Shown here: in pieces, positions 26,404-35,707 of the stretch
Layout: the number at the start of each line of letters is the position of its first letter
How positions within the stretch are numbered: position 1 is the first letter of the stretch
Assembly: GCF_003337735.1 (NCBI RefSeq)
Contig: NZ_QPJY01000002.1
Coordinates: 558,001-622,000 of the forward strand
DNA: 64,000 bases
Reading direction: 5' to 3'
DNA from: Thioalbus denitrificans
Lineage (GTDB): Bacteria > Pseudomonadota > Gammaproteobacteria > DSM-26407
The notes under the pieces: model-generated
What the model was told of the DNA's origin: nothing
Seen by the model: the letters and a program-made list of their open reading frames with translations, nothing else
The model's database searches: none
Translations under genes and position numbers: made by a program

Positions 26404-29344
26404 AGACGCGCTCCTGCAGCAGCACCAGCTCCTCCAGCGTGACCGGTTTGCTGAACAGGAAGCCCTGGACCTTTTCGCAACCCTGCGCGCGCAGGAATTC
26501 ACACTGCCGGGCGGTCTCCATCCCCTCGGCCACCACCCCGATCCCCAGGCCGTGGGCCATGGAGATGGCGGCCCGCACCAGTGACGCGGACTGCTCGGAG
26601 TCCGGAAGCAGGGAGATGAAGCTGCGGTCGAGCTTGATGCAGGACACCGGCAACCGGTTGAGGTAGCTCAGCGAGGAGTAGCCGGTGCCGAAATCATCGA
26701 GATAGATATCCACCCCCAGGGCCCGGATCTGCCGCAGCGACTGCACCACCTGCTCCAGGTTCTCGATGAGGACGCTCTCGGTCACTTCGATGGCCAATCT
26801 GATCCCATTGCCCGTCTCCCCGGCGGCCTCGATCAGGGTTTGCAGGCGCGCTGGAAAGTCGGCCTGCCGCAACTGGCTGACGGAGACATTGATGGCGAAC
26901 CGCAGGGCGGGGAGCCCCCGCTCACGCCAGGCCCGCGCGTCCCGGAGGGTCCGCCGCAGCACCCAGTCCCCCAGCGGGAGGATCAGCCCCGATTCCTCCG
27001 CGACCGGAATGAAACGGGCGGGAGAGACGGCCCCCAGTTCCCCGCTCTCCCAGCGCAGCAATGCCTCCGCACCGACCATGCGGCCGGAAGCCAGGTCGAC
27101 GACCGGCTGGTAGTGGAGAAACAGCTCCTCCTGCTCCTGGGCCCGTGCCAGTGCCTGGCGCAGCCGGCGGTGCTCCTGCGCCGCCCGGTCCAGCCCGGGC
27201 GAGAAAAATCGCCTTGTCTCGACGGAATTGCGCTCTGCCGCGAGCGCGTGAAGGGCCAGCGCCGCGCGCTGCTGCAGCAGTGCGGGACTGTCGCCATCCA
27301 GCGGATAGAGCGCGATTCCGGCGCGCAGCGGCACCTGCACTTGCGCCTGCCCATAGGTCATGGCGAGGGGGAATGCCGCCAGGATGCGGCCGACCGCGTG
27401 CTGGGCTTCGTCCCCACTCTGCAGTCCGGCCAGCATGACACCGAACTCGCCGCCACCGAGATGGGCGAGCGTGTCCTCCCCGCGCAGCGTTTCGCACAGC
27501 CGGTCGCGTACGGCGAGCAGGACCTGGTCCCCGCCGCCATGGCCCAGATCGTCGTTGATGCGGCGCAGGTTGACGATGTTGATGATCATCAGCGCCAGGA
27601 ACGTGTCTTCCCGTTCGCATGCCTGCAGCGCCATCTGCAGGCGATCCTGGAACAGGTGCTCGTTGGGGAGGCCGGTCAGCCGGTCGTAGTAGCTCAGCCA
27701 GGCGATGCGGCGCTCCTTCTCGGCGTGCTCCATGCCGAGCGAGATGTCGGCCGCGAACTCCTGCAGCAGCCGCGACTCCTCCTCCTCGACCAGGTGCAGC
27801 GCCGCGCCATGGAGCACCAGCACACCGAACGCCCCCCCCTCCACCCGCAGGGGCAGGCAGGCCTGCACGGGATAGTCGCAGCGCGTCGTGAAGGGGGCGA
27901 AGGCGGCCTTGGCGTCGCTGGACGCCGGTCCGCCGCAGACGATCGCCCGCCGGCTCCGGGCCACCTGGGCGAAGGGATTGTCCGGCCGCGCCAGCTCGGT
28001 GCCGATGAGGCCCTCCAGCCCCGCCCCCTCCACCTCGGCGCCCACGGCGTGGACCGCCACGGCGAGCCGCAGCCGCTCCTCGCGCTGCAGCGCCACCCAG
28101 GCGTGCAGGTAACCCCCCTGCTCCACCGCCACCCGGCAGGCTTCCGCCAGCAGCGCGTCCTGGTCGCGCAGCCGGACGATGGCCCCGTTGATGCCGCTGA
28201 GCACCCGGTGGATGCGGTTCAGGCGGGCGATGCGCTGGAGATGCTCCCGCTCGCTCCGCTCCCGCGCCTCCAGGGCCGCGGCCATCCCGTCGAAGGAGGC
28301 TGCGATCTGTCCCAGCTCGTCGCGCCCCGGACGCAGGCCGCTGCGGGCGCCGAAATCACCGCCGCCGAGCCGCTGCGCGGCCCCCACCAGGGCGCGGGTA
28401 CGGCTCAGGATCAGGTAGTGGCCCAGGGCCCAGGCCCCCACCAGGGCCACCACGCTAATGATGAACAGGGCGATTATCTGCCGCTGGAACTGGTCCGCCG
28501 CAACGGCATAGGCGCTGTCGGCCGAAACACTCACCACGGCGACCAGATCATGGCTGTCCGGCAGATCATAGAGCCGGGTGTAGGCATAGAGCCGTGCCTG
28601 GCCGGCGGGTTCGACCGCCTCAATCGTTCCCTGCGGATCAACCTGTTGGATGCGGCGGGCCAGCCCGGGTACCGGGAGGGGCTTGCCGAGCCGTTCGGAA
28701 GCATCCGGATAGTGGGCCAGAACCATGCCGTTGCCTCCCACCAGATCGATGGTGGCGGCCGCCGGCAGGCTAACACCGAGGAACTGGCTGCTGAGCCAGT
28801 GCAGGTCGATGGAGGCATAGAGCACCCCTTGGATGCGCCCTTTAGGACCGAACATCGGCTGCGCCACTGCCAGGACCGGGATCCCGGTGATGCGGCCGAC
28901 GATAAAGTCACCCACCACGAACCGGCGGGTCTTCAGCGCCCGCTGGAAGTAGGTCCGGTCGGCAAGATTAACGGGGCCGGGCGCAGGAACGGCGCTGCAG
29001 AAGAGCGCGCCATCGGCCTGAATGAGACCGAGGTTCGCGTAGCGCCTGTCGCTCTGCCCGGTCAGCAGCCGCGCAAGGACCTCGGTGCAGGAATCCCGCT
29101 CGGTGAATTCCTCGTCGGCGGTGAGGGCGAGCCCCTCGAGGAGGCGCTGGGCGGAGCCGACGACGGCGGTGAAGCCGGCGCCGACGAACCGGCTCAGCTG
29201 GACCGCCTCGAGCCGGGCATCCGCCCTGGCATGTTCACGGGCTTCGTAACTGAATACGAGAAGGTATCCATAGCTCGGTCCCAGCACCACCAGGACCAGC
29301 AGGATGAGGTGTGTACGCAGATTGAGAAACCTGTCCAGGCGCAT
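26390..29344 (-). CDS. Membrane sensor GGDEF-EAL protein (cyclic-di-GMP phosphodiesterase with degenerate GGDEF)
   Basis: 984 residues. Membrane helix at about 12-33, a periplasmic Cache-type sensor (DRTYFQRALKTRRFVVGDF is typical), second helix about 288-310, HAMP, GAF-like domain about 375-535, then GGDEF and EAL. The cyclase signature reads LGGGEF instead of GG[DE]EF, losing the acidic residue needed for catalysis. The EAL half keeps GAEALLRW, FAINVSV, EVTESVLIEN, YLDDFGTGYSSL and KLDRSFI, so it should hydrolyse c-di-GMP. The ligand is unknown. It likely tunes attachment or motility. Confidence 0.9.
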   Translation of the reverse strand: MRLDRFLNLRTHLILLVLVVLGPSYGYLLVFSYEAREHARADARLEAVQLSRFVGAGFTAVVGSAQRLLEGLALTADEEFTERDSCTEVLARLLTGQSDRRYANLGLIQADGALFCSAVPAPGPVNLADRTYFQRALKTRRFVVGDFIVGRITGIPVLAVAQPMFGPKGRIQGVLYASIDLHWLSSQFLGVSLPAAATIDLVGGNGMVLAHYPDASERLGKPLPVPGLARRIQQVDPQGTIEAVEPAGQARLYAYTRLYDLPDSHDLVAVVSVSADSAYAVAADQFQRQIIALFIISVVALVGAWALGHYLILSRTRALVGAAQRLGGGDFGARSGLRPGRDELGQIAASFDGMAAALEARERSEREHLQRIARLNRIHRVLSGINGAIVRLRDQDALLAEACRVAVEQGGYLHAWVALQREERLRLAVAVHAVGAEVEGAGLEGLIGTELARPDNPFAQVARSRRAIVCGGPASSDAKAAFAPFTTRCDYPVQACLPLRVEGGAFGVLVLHGAALHLVEEEESRLLQEFAADISLGMEHAEKERRIAWLSYYDRLTGLPNEHLFQDRLQMALQACEREDTFLALMIINIVNLRRINDDLGHGGGDQVLLAVRDRLCETLRGEDTLAHLGGGEFGVMLAGLQSGDEAQHAVGRILAAFPLAMTYGQAQVQVPLRAGIALYPLDGDSPALLQQRAALALHALAAERNSVETRRFFSPGLDRAAQEHRRLRQALARAQEQEELFLHYQPVVDLASGRMVGAEALLRWESGELGAVSPARFIPVAEESGLILPLGDWVLRRTLRDARAWRERGLPALRFAINVSVSQLRQADFPARLQTLIEAAGETGNGIRLAIEVTESVLIENLEQVVQSLRQIRALGVDIYLDDFGTGYSSLSYLNRLPVSCIKLDRSFISLLPDSEQSASLVRAAISMAHGLGIGVVAEGMETARQCEFLRAQGCEKVQGFLFSKPVTLEELVLLQERVFSCG

Positions 29345-29415
29345 GCGCTTCCAGGTCCATTGTTGTTGTTTTCATATGGTATTTGATGAGCATAGTCAGG
29401 TTTTGAGGTCCGTGC

Positions 29416-30090
29416 TCAGACCTCGCTCCACATGCGCAGGAGGTTGACGTAGCTGCGATCCACCTGGCCGGTGTGGTCCGCCTGGGGGGCTTCCCGCAGC
29501 AGGGTTTCGCGGGCGCGGGAGAGCTCCCAGAGCAGCTCGCGGCGGGCGGGGTCGCGGACCATGCTCTGCAGCCAGGTGATCATCACCAGCCGCTCGCCCC
29601 GGGTCACCTCGGCCACCCGGTGGATGCTCGAGGAGGGATAGACCACCACGTCCCCGGCCGGCAGCTTCACCTGCTGATCGCCGAAGGGCGTGCGGATGAC
29701 CAGTTCCCCGCCCTCGTAGGCGTCCGGGTCGTTGAGAAAGACGGTCAGGGAGACATCGGAGCGGTAGCGCTGGCCGAAGGTGCCCATCACCGGGTCGTCC
29801 ACGTGGTCGCCGTAGAACATCCCCGGCACGTAGCGGGCGAAGATGGGGGTGGAGGCCCGGTAGGGCAGCGCCGCGGCCTGGAAAATCTCGTTGCCGAGCA
29901 GCCGGCCCATGACCTGCTGCGCCAGGCGCGCCCGCAGCTCCGATTCCCGCTCCAGCTCCAGGTTCCGCTTCACCCGGCCGGCGGCGAAGCCGGCGGTGAG
30001 CTTTCCGTCCACGAAGGGTGCGCCGTCCAGCGCCGCGCGGATGGAGCGGATCTCCTCCGGGGCGAGCACCCGGGGAATGGTGATGAGCAT
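29416..30090 (-). CDS. PKHD-type Fe(II)/2-oxoglutarate hydroxylase (PiuC/YbiX family)
   Basis: 224 residues. The double-stranded beta-helix iron site is complete: His and Asp in FYGDHVDDPVMG, distal His in SSSIHRVAEVTRGER, and the 2-oxoglutarate Arg in RGERLVMITW. The N-terminal MLITIPRVLAPEEI is typical of YbiX/PiuC. These proteins are often linked to TonB iron-siderophore uptake, but no TonB receptor gene is adjacent here, so the substrate is open. Confidence 0.9.
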   Translation of the reverse strand: MLITIPRVLAPEEIRSIRAALDGAPFVDGKLTAGFAAGRVKRNLELERESELRARLAQQVMGRLLGNEIFQAAALPYRASTPIFARYVPGMFYGDHVDDPVMGTFGQRYRSDVSLTVFLNDPDAYEGGELVIRTPFGDQQVKLPAGDVVVYPSSSIHRVAEVTRGERLVMITWLQSMVRDPARRELLWELSRARETLLREAPQADHTGQVDRSYVNLLRMWSEV

Positions 30091-30193
30091 GGGGGTATCT
30101 CCGTCAGCGTGATCAGCTGCGGATCATAACCTAGGTGCATGCCGTGGACAGGGAAAGGAGGCACCGCCCCTTCCCTGCCACGGATGGGGGGCC

Positions 30194-30610
30194 TCACTGC
30201 ACCGTGATGGTGATCCGCTCCGACATCACCGGCGGATCGTGGGGAATGTGGGCCATGTCGCCCATGATGAGCTGGAGGGTGTGGGTGCCGGGGGCCAGGT
30301 CCAGGCTCACCTCGGTCTGACCGCCGCCGAAGTGGCGGTAGTTGTCGTTCGAGGGCACGGGCTGCCCGGCGGGCGGGGGATCCGCGTCGATGATGAGGTG
30401 ATGGTGCCCGGTGGCGGCCTTTTCCACCCCGGCCGGGGCCACGCCCATTCCCTTGAGCCCGAACTTGACCGTGACCGGGCTGGTCACCTCCGCCCCGTCG
30501 GCGGGCTCGATGAAATAGACCGCCGCCCCTTCAGGCGCGGGAGTCGCCGCAAGGGCCAGGGGGCTGGCAAGCAGCATGGCCGCCAGCAGGCCGGCGAACT
30601 TTCTGTACAT
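30194..30610 (-). CDS. DUF4399 periplasmic protein
   Basis: 138 residues from ATG 30610, which has GAGGAG seven bases upstream; an ATG two codons earlier is too close to that site. Signal peptide about residues 1-22 (LLAAMLLASPLALA). The mature part is a small beta-rich domain with VYFIEPADGAEVTSPV, TGHHHLIID and LAPGTHTLQLIMGD, the pattern of DUF4399. Function is unknown; His-rich segments (GHHH, HIPHDPP) could bind metal. Confidence 0.8.
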   Translation of the reverse strand: MYRKFAGLLAAMLLASPLALAATPAPEGAAVYFIEPADGAEVTSPVTVKFGLKGMGVAPAGVEKAATGHHHLIIDADPPPAGQPVPSNDNYRHFGGGQTEVSLDLAPGTHTLQLIMGDMAHIPHDPPVMSERITITVQ

Positions 30611-30677
30611 GGTCATTCTCCTCGGCAGATCGTGGTTGTTTTATTCGGTTCTGCAGGGAGAAAGCATAGTACATTAC

Positions 30678-31349
30678 TCAGGTACAGCTGTTGCAGCCGC
30701 AGGCGGACTTGCCGCGGCTCTTGGCGAAGGCCTCCCGGCCCTCCCGCACGGCCAGCAGGGCGATGATCAGGGCACCCGCCGAGTCGATGCCGCCGATGCC
30801 GGTGAGGGCGTAGCCGGCACTGGCGGCCAGCAGCACCAGGGAGAACTGGAGACAGGCCCGGGAGCAGGCGGCGTCGGCCAGGATGGCATCGGAGCCCAGC
30901 GCCCGTCCCGCTTTCATCTTGTAGTGGATGAGCAGCCACATGCCGGTGATGGAGACCAGGGAGATGACCACGCCCCAGAAGGTGGTGACCGGCGCGTTCC
31001 CCTGGTAGAGGTTGACCGCCCCGGTGGTCACCAGGCCGGCGGCCAGGAGGTAGAAGGCGGTTCCCGTCACCCGCAGGGCCTGGCGCTCGAAGGGATCGGG
31101 ATCGCCATCGCCATGGGTGCGCAGTCGGCGGATCATGTGCCAGATGCCAAGGCCCGAGATGACCTCCACGTAGGAGTCCACCCCGAAGCCGAGCAGGGCC
31201 AGGGTCTCGTCGGCGAAGCCGAAATAGACGGAAACCAGCCCCTCGACAATGTTGTAGCCGATGGTGATCCCCGCCAGCCAGGCGGCAATCCGGTACCAGT
31301 GCTGGCGCTCGGCGGCCAGCCCGGGCCGGACGAACTCAATGGTCTGCAT
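30678..31349 (-). CDS. Cation transporter, cation diffusion facilitator-like, short form
   Basis: 223 residues with about six membrane helices and no cytoplasmic CDF C-terminal domain. The helix-2 site reads GFGVDSYVEVISG and the helix-5 site SDAILADAACSRAC, in the places where CDF exporters keep Asp/His metal ligands. The C-terminus ends SACGCNSCT, a Cys cluster that could pick up soft metal. Likely substrate is a divalent metal; the exact one is not known. Confidence 0.75.
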   Translation of the reverse strand: MQTIEFVRPGLAAERQHWYRIAAWLAGITIGYNIVEGLVSVYFGFADETLALLGFGVDSYVEVISGLGIWHMIRRLRTHGDGDPDPFERQALRVTGTAFYLLAAGLVTTGAVNLYQGNAPVTTFWGVVISLVSITGMWLLIHYKMKAGRALGSDAILADAACSRACLQFSLVLLAASAGYALTGIGGIDSAGALIIALLAVREGREAFAKSRGKSACGCNSCT

Positions 31350-31399
31350 CGTGTTTCAGCCTTTCTTCTGCCAGGGTCCCGGTGTCGACACACCGCACG

Positions 31400-31473
31400 A
31401 GTGTAATGCTTCACTCCTGGGGGCACATTCAGCGGCTCGCCCGAAAGCACCTCCAGGAGTGAAGCAGTACGCT
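31400..31473. mobile_element. Short palindromic relative of the MITE-like element (74 bp)
   Basis: The left end is AGTGTAATGCTTCACTCC; the inverse of the right end is AGCGTACTGCTTCACTCC, and both continue TGG(G/A)GG. They match over about 27 bases and enclose only about 20 bases (ATTCAGCGGCTCGCCCG), the same inner words as the right end of the element at 19253-19521. It lies about 50 bases upstream of the cation transporter start. Confidence 0.7.
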
Positions 31474-31578
31474 GGCCTGCATTCTACTCCGGCCGGCCTG
31501 CATGGCCAGTCTCCCCCGGCGGCACTGATGGAAGCGCGGAGAACGGCGGCGGCGACCTGGCCGCCAACCGGACGGCGC

Positions 31579-32721
31579 TCAGGGCTCCCCGGCCGTCCCG
31601 CGCAGACCCACCCCCACCGCGGCCGCGGCCACCGCGGCCACGGCGGCGGCGACAAGGTAGGTGTTGCCTCCCCCGGCGCTCTCCCACAGGTAGCCGCTGG
31701 CCAGGCTCCCCACCGCCCCGCCGGCCCCGAAGGAGAGCGAGCTGTAGAGGGCCTGGCCGCGCCCCTGGTGCCGCCCCACGAAGAAGCGGTGCACCAGGTG
31801 CATGGCCGCGGCATGGAAGCTGCCGAAGCTGGCCGCGTGCAGCAGCTGGGCGAAGAGCATGATGCCGAGGTGTTCGGGCTGGGTGCCGATGATGGCCCAG
31901 CGCAGGGCCGCCAGCGCCAGGCTCGCCACCAGCACCCGCGGCGCGCCGAAGCGCGGCAGGAATCTCGGCACCAGCAGGAACAGGCTGATCTCGGCCACCA
32001 CCCCCAGGGCCCAGAGCTGGCCGATGAGGCCGCGGCTGTAGCCGTGGTCCTCCAGGTAGAGGGTGTAGAAGGTGTAGTAGGGGCCGTGGCTCGCCTGCAT
32101 CAGGAAACAGGCGGCGAGGAAGATCATCACCTCGGGACGGGCCAGCACGCGGCGCAGCGGAACGTGCTCATGGGGATGGGGCGAACCGTTGTGCTCGGGC
32201 ACCGAGAGGCTGGAGAGCCAGATACCGCCGAACACCGCCAGCAGCACCCACGGCAGTATCCCCGTGCCGAACCGGTCGAGCACCAGGCCGACGCCGGCCA
32301 CGGTGAGAATGAAGCCGATGGAGCCCCACAGGCGCACGGTGGCATAGCGGTGCACCTCGCGGCCCAGGTAGCTCAGGGTGGTGGCCTCGAACTGGGGCAG
32401 CACCGCGTTCCAGAAGAAGCTGAACAGGGCCATGACCAGCGCCAGCCAGCCATAGCCGCTGCCGAGGAATACGCCGGTGAAGGTCACCAGCGCGGCCAGG
32501 GAGCCCAGCCGCACCACCGCCATGCGCCGGCCGCTGCGATCGGCGAGCCAGCCCCAGAGGTTGGGGGCGATGATCTTGGTGGCCATCAGGATCGCCATCA
32601 GCTCGCCGATGGCCTGCGCCCCGAACCCCTCCCCCTTCAGGTAGAGGCTCCAATAGGGCAGCAGCGCACCCAGCGCGGCGAAGTAGAAAAGGTAGAAGCC
32701 GGACAGGCGCCAGTAGGGCAT
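31579..32721 (-). CDS. MFS transporter, HcaT-like (MFS_1_like)
   Basis: 380 residues with about 12 membrane helices. The N-terminal LSGFYLFYFAALGALLPYWS and the loop WGWLADRSGRR after helix 2 match the MFS_1_like group that includes the 3-phenylpropionate transporter HcaT. A His-rich loop (SPHPHEHVP) lies near the centre. The substrate is not predictable. Two in-frame hydrophobic Ala-rich stretches near the C-terminus complete the last helices. Confidence 0.85.
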   Translation of the reverse strand: MPYWRLSGFYLFYFAALGALLPYWSLYLKGEGFGAQAIGELMAILMATKIIAPNLWGWLADRSGRRMAVVRLGSLAALVTFTGVFLGSGYGWLALVMALFSFFWNAVLPQFEATTLSYLGREVHRYATVRLWGSIGFILTVAGVGLVLDRFGTGILPWVLLAVFGGIWLSSLSVPEHNGSPHPHEHVPLRRVLARPEVMIFLAACFLMQASHGPYYTFYTLYLEDHGYSRGLIGQLWALGVVAEISLFLLVPRFLPRFGAPRVLVASLALAALRWAIIGTQPEHLGIMLFAQLLHAASFGSFHAAAMHLVHRFFVGRHQGRGQALYSSLSFGAGGAVGSLASGYLWESAGGGNTYLVAAAVAAVAAAAVGVGLRGTAGEP

Positions 32722-32926
32722 GACTGATGGATTGGAAATCAGGGATGAGGGTTAATGGTCAATGGAGAAAGGTTAAAGGATAAGGGCAAAAGGAAAACCA
32801 GGCGGTGAACATCGACGCGCTGGGGCCGGCGTGGGAAAGGGCAGCCGGTTCCGCCCTTCACCCTTCACACTTCACCCTTCACCTATATCCCTTGTCCCTT
32901 GTCCCTTGTCCATTACCCCTTATCCC
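32722..32926. repeat. TTATCC-family inverted island between the MFS gene and aroC
   Basis: The left arm (about 32746-32790) is GGGTTAATGG/AAAGGATAAGGG words. The right arm (about 32857-32935) is CCCTTCACCC, CCCTTGT and CCCTTATCC words in the opposite orientation, running into the 3' end of aroC. The core (32791-32856) contains GTGAACATCGACGCGCTGG and no gene. Confidence 0.75.
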
Positions 32927-34036
32927 TTATCCGTCTCTCTGAACGCTGCCGGGGATCACCGGGGTGGCGCTGCGCACGTCGGCATTCTGGCCGCGGTGGC
33001 GCAGCAGGTGATCCATCAGCACGATGGCCATCATCGCCTCGGCGATGGGGGTGGCGCGGATGCCGACGCAGGGATCGTGGCGCCCCTCGGTGACCACCTC
33101 GACGGGCTCCCCGTCCAGGTTCACGCTGCGCCCGGGCAGGCGCAGGCTCGAGGTGGGCTTCAGGGCGAGGGAGGCGACGATGTCCTGGCCAGAGGAGATG
33201 CCGCCGAGCACGCCGCCGGCATGGTTGCTCAGGAACCCCTGCGGCGTCATCTCGTCGCGGTGCTCGGTCCCCTTCTGCTCCACGCAGGCGAACCCGGCGC
33301 CGATCTCCACCCCCTTGACCGCGTTGATGGACATCAGCGCGTGGGCGAGATCGGCGTCCAGGCGGTCGAAGATGGGTTCGCCCAGCCCCGGCGGCACGCC
33401 GGTGGCCACCACGTTCACCCGGGCGCCGATGGAGTTGCCCTCCTTGCGCAGGGCGTCCATGTAGGCCTCCAGTTCAGGGATCCGCTCCGGGTCCGGGCAG
33501 AAGAAGGGATTGGTCTCCACCGCGTCCCAGTCGCGCAGCGCCAGGGGAATCGGCCCCAGCTGGGCCAGGTAGCCGCGGATCTGGATGCCGCAGCAGTCCC
33601 ACAGGTACTTCTTGGCGATGCCGCCGGCGGCCACCCGCATGGCGGTCTCGCGGGCCGAGGAGCGCCCGCCGCCGCGGTAATCGCGCAGTCCGTATTTCTG
33701 CTGGTAGGTGTAGTCGGCATGGCCCGGGCGGAAACGGTCCATGATGGTGCCGTAGTCCTTGGAGCGCTGGTCGGTATTCTCGATCAGCAGGCCGATGGGC
33801 GTACCGGTGGTGCGCCCCTCGAACACCCCGGAGAGGATGCGCACCTGGTCCGCCTCCCGGCGCTGGGTGGTATGGCGCGAGGTGCCGGGCCGGCGGCGAT
33901 CGAGATCCCGCTGCAGGTCCGTCTCGCTGAGCTCCAGCCCCGGCGGGCAACCGTCCACGATGGCGCCCAGCGCGGGGCCGTGGCTCTCGCCGAAGGTGGT
34001 GACGGTAAACAGCTTTCCGTATGTGTTTCCTGACAT
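32927..34036 (-). CDS. aroC: Chorismate synthase
   Basis: 369 residues. Begins [20 protein letters not shown], the family N-terminal signature; also [18 protein letters not shown] and [16 protein letters not shown]. It uses reduced FMN to make chorismate from EPSP. The stop lies inside the repeat words of the 32857-32935 arm. In E. coli aroC, prmB and smrB are neighbours; here hemN and a REP array separate aroC from prmB/smr. Confidence 0.97.
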   Translation of the reverse strand: MSGNTYGKLFTVTTFGESHGPALGAIVDGCPPGLELSETDLQRDLDRRRPGTSRHTTQRREADQVRILSGVFEGRTTGTPIGLLIENTDQRSKDYGTIMDRFRPGHADYTYQQKYGLRDYRGGGRSSARETAMRVAAGGIAKKYLWDCCGIQIRGYLAQLGPIPLALRDWDAVETNPFFCPDPERIPELEAYMDALRKEGNSIGARVNVVATGVPPGLGEPIFDRLDADLAHALMSINAVKGVEIGAGFACVEQKGTEHRDEMTPQGFLSNHAGGVLGGISSGQDIVASLALKPTSSLRLPGRSVNLDGEPVEVVTEGRHDPCVGIRATPIAEAMMAIVLMDHLLRHRGQNADVRSATPVIPGSVQRDG

Positions 34037-34085
34037 GGGGCGTTATTGTAGCGGGATTCGGAGAACTTCCCAGCCTCTTTCTGCC

Positions 34086-34541
34086 CTACCCGGGCGCATC
34101 GGCACGCCCGTGCAGGCAGATCATGGTGGCCAGCATCACCGCCACGCTCTTCTCCCCGGCCTCCGCGAGCGCCCTCACCTCGGCCCGGACCACGCTCAGG
34201 TTGCGCCCGGCCCGCTCCACCCGGCCACGGGCGGCGAACCGCTCCCCCCGGGCGGGCGAGAGGAGGTTCAGCTTGTACTCCACCGTGAGCACCGAACTGT
34301 CCTCCGGCATCAGCGAATAGGCGGCATAGCCGGCGGCGGTATCCGCCAGGGCTCCCACCACGCCCCCATGGAGAAAACCGTGCTGTTGTCCCAGGGCCGG
34401 CTGGTAGTCGATCTGGATCTCGCAGAACCCGGGCGCCACCTCCACCAGCCGCGCACCCAGCGTGCTCATGAAGGCCTGGCGCTGAAAACTACGCTCCACC
34501 CGCTGCCGGTAGGCGGGATCGGCGGGCGTGTATCCGCTCAT
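34086..34541 (-). CDS. PaaI-family hot-dog thioesterase
   Basis: 151 residues from ATG 34541, preceded by GGAGGTTTCCC. Hot-dog fold motif GFLHGGVVGALADTAAG carries the HGG plus acidic residue expected for PaaI-type acyl-CoA thioesterases; the second conserved strand is LTVEYKLNLLSPA. It is divergent from a TetR regulator, with two matching dyads in the 77-base gap, so it is probably controlled by that repressor. Confidence 0.88.
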   Translation of the reverse strand: MSGYTPADPAYRQRVERSFQRQAFMSTLGARLVEVAPGFCEIQIDYQPALGQQHGFLHGGVVGALADTAAGYAAYSLMPEDSSVLTVEYKLNLLSPARGERFAARGRVERAGRNLSVVRAEVRALAEAGEKSVAVMLATMICLHGRADAPG

Positions 34542-34564
34542 GGGAAACCTCCGTACAGACCATC

Positions 34565-34580
34565 CATACGGAAGCGTATG
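34565..34580. promoter_or_regulatory. TetR operator candidate 1
   Basis: Perfect inverted repeat CATACG-GAAG-CGTATG located 23 bases upstream of the thioesterase start and 38 bases upstream of the tetR start. The same 6-4-6 geometry recurs at 34600-34615. Confidence 0.6.
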
Positions 34581-34599
34581 TTTTGCGCCGGACCCCGTC

Positions 34600-34615
34600 A
34601 ATACGCTACCGTACG
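34600..34615. promoter_or_regulatory. TetR operator candidate 2
   Basis: Near-copy of the first dyad, AATACG-CTAC-CGTACG, starting 35 bases from it and ending three bases before the tetR ATG. The two sites would let one regulator control both divergent genes and itself. Confidence 0.5.
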
Positions 34616-34618
34616 GCC

Positions 34619-35194
34619 ATGACCCGGACACCCTCCGAGACCCGCGCCCCGCGGGGCCGCGAAGCCTGGCTGGAAGCCGCCCTCGACACCCTTGCCGAGA
34701 GCGGCGTGGATGGGCTGCGGGTGGAGTCGCTCGCCAAGCGGCTGGGGCTGACCAAGGGCAGCTTCTACTGGCACTTCCGCGACCGCCCCTCCCTTTTTGC
34801 CGAACTGCTGGAACGCTGGCGGGAGGGGCGCATGGCTGCCATCCACCGCCACGCCGGCAACGGGACGGAGACGCCCAGGGAGCGCCTGCTGGGGCTGCTG
34901 TCCCGCTACGAGGGGCGGGTGAACCCCCGCGGCATGGCCATCGAAATGGCCGTGCGCGAGTGGGCCCGGCGGGATGCCGAGGCCGCGGCGGTCGTCGCGG
35001 CGGTCGATGCCGAACGCCTCGCCGTGGTGAGCGGACTGTTCGGGGAACTGGGATACGGGACCGGCGAGGCCCGGACCCGGGCCTACCTGTTCTACGCCTA
35101 CGTCTTCGGCCAGAGCCTGCTCGCCCCTGCCGCGGCCGGAAGCCACGATGCCCTGCGGGAAAGCGCCGCGGAACTCCTCACCGAATCGCCCTGA
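34619..35194 (+). CDS. TetR/AcrR-family transcriptional regulator
   Basis: 191 residues from ATG 34619. The N-terminal helix-turn-helix is LESGVDGLRVESLAKRLGL-type (AESGVDGLRVESLAKRLG) followed by TKGSFYWHFRDRPSLFAELL, the classic TetR recognition helix region. The C-terminal ligand domain is unassigned. It is divergent from the thioesterase gene. The REP array begins 50 bases after its stop. Confidence 0.9.
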   Translation: MTRTPSETRAPRGREAWLEAALDTLAESGVDGLRVESLAKRLGLTKGSFYWHFRDRPSLFAELLERWREGRMAAIHRHAGNGTETPRERLLGLLSRYEGRVNPRGMAIEMAVREWARRDAEAAAVVAAVDAERLAVVSGLFGELGYGTGEARTRAYLFYAYVFGQSLLAPAAAGSHDALRESAAELLTESP

Positions 35195-35244
35195 CTCGCC
35201 GCGGCGGTAGAGATACCGATCCACCGCCATAACGCCATATATCG
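35195..35244. other. Spacer between tetR and the REP array
   Basis: Fifty bases with no recognised feature; ends in CATATATCG just before the first GTAG of the array. Confidence 0.4.
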
Positions 35245-35707
35245 GTAGGGCGGGATTCATCCCGCCTGGCACAGCGCCGAACCCCGGCGCCCCTGAGCAG
35301 ATGAATCTGCACCTACGGTCCTGCCGCGCGATCCCGTCGCGCCGTGCCGCCCCCGTCGTAGGGCGGGATTCATCCCGCCGGGCACAGCGCCGAACCCCGG
35401 CGCCCCAGAGCAGATGAATCTGCACCTACGGTCCTGCCGCGCAACCCGTCGCACCGCCCCTGTCGTAGGGCGGGATTCATCCCGCCGGGCACAGTGCCGA
35501 ACCCCGGCGCCCCTGAGCAGATGAATCTGCACCTACGGTCCTGCCGCGCGATCCCGTCGCACCGCCCCTGTCGTAGGGCGGGATTCATCCCGCCGGGCAC
35601 AGCGCCGAACCCCGGCGCCCCAGAGCAGATGAATCTGCACCTACGGTCCTGCCGCGCGATCCCGTCGCGCCGTGCCGCCCCCGTCGTAGGGCGGGATTCA
35701 TCCCGCC
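35245..35707. repeat. Left REP/BIME-like array, four full units plus one REP
   Basis: Units begin at 35245, 35358, 35465, 35573 and 35686 (periods 113, 107, 108, 113). Each opens with GTAG followed by the hairpin GGCGGGAT-TC-ATCCCGCC. Then comes a middle hairpin (GCGCCG...CGGCGC) and a second REP in inverse orientation, GAGCAGAT-GA-ATCTGCAC followed by CTAC. GTAG beside an imperfect palindrome is the hallmark of REPs recognised by RAYT proteins, and two head-on REPs make a BIME. The last unit keeps only its first hairpin, which contains the RAYT stop codon. Confidence 0.9.
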
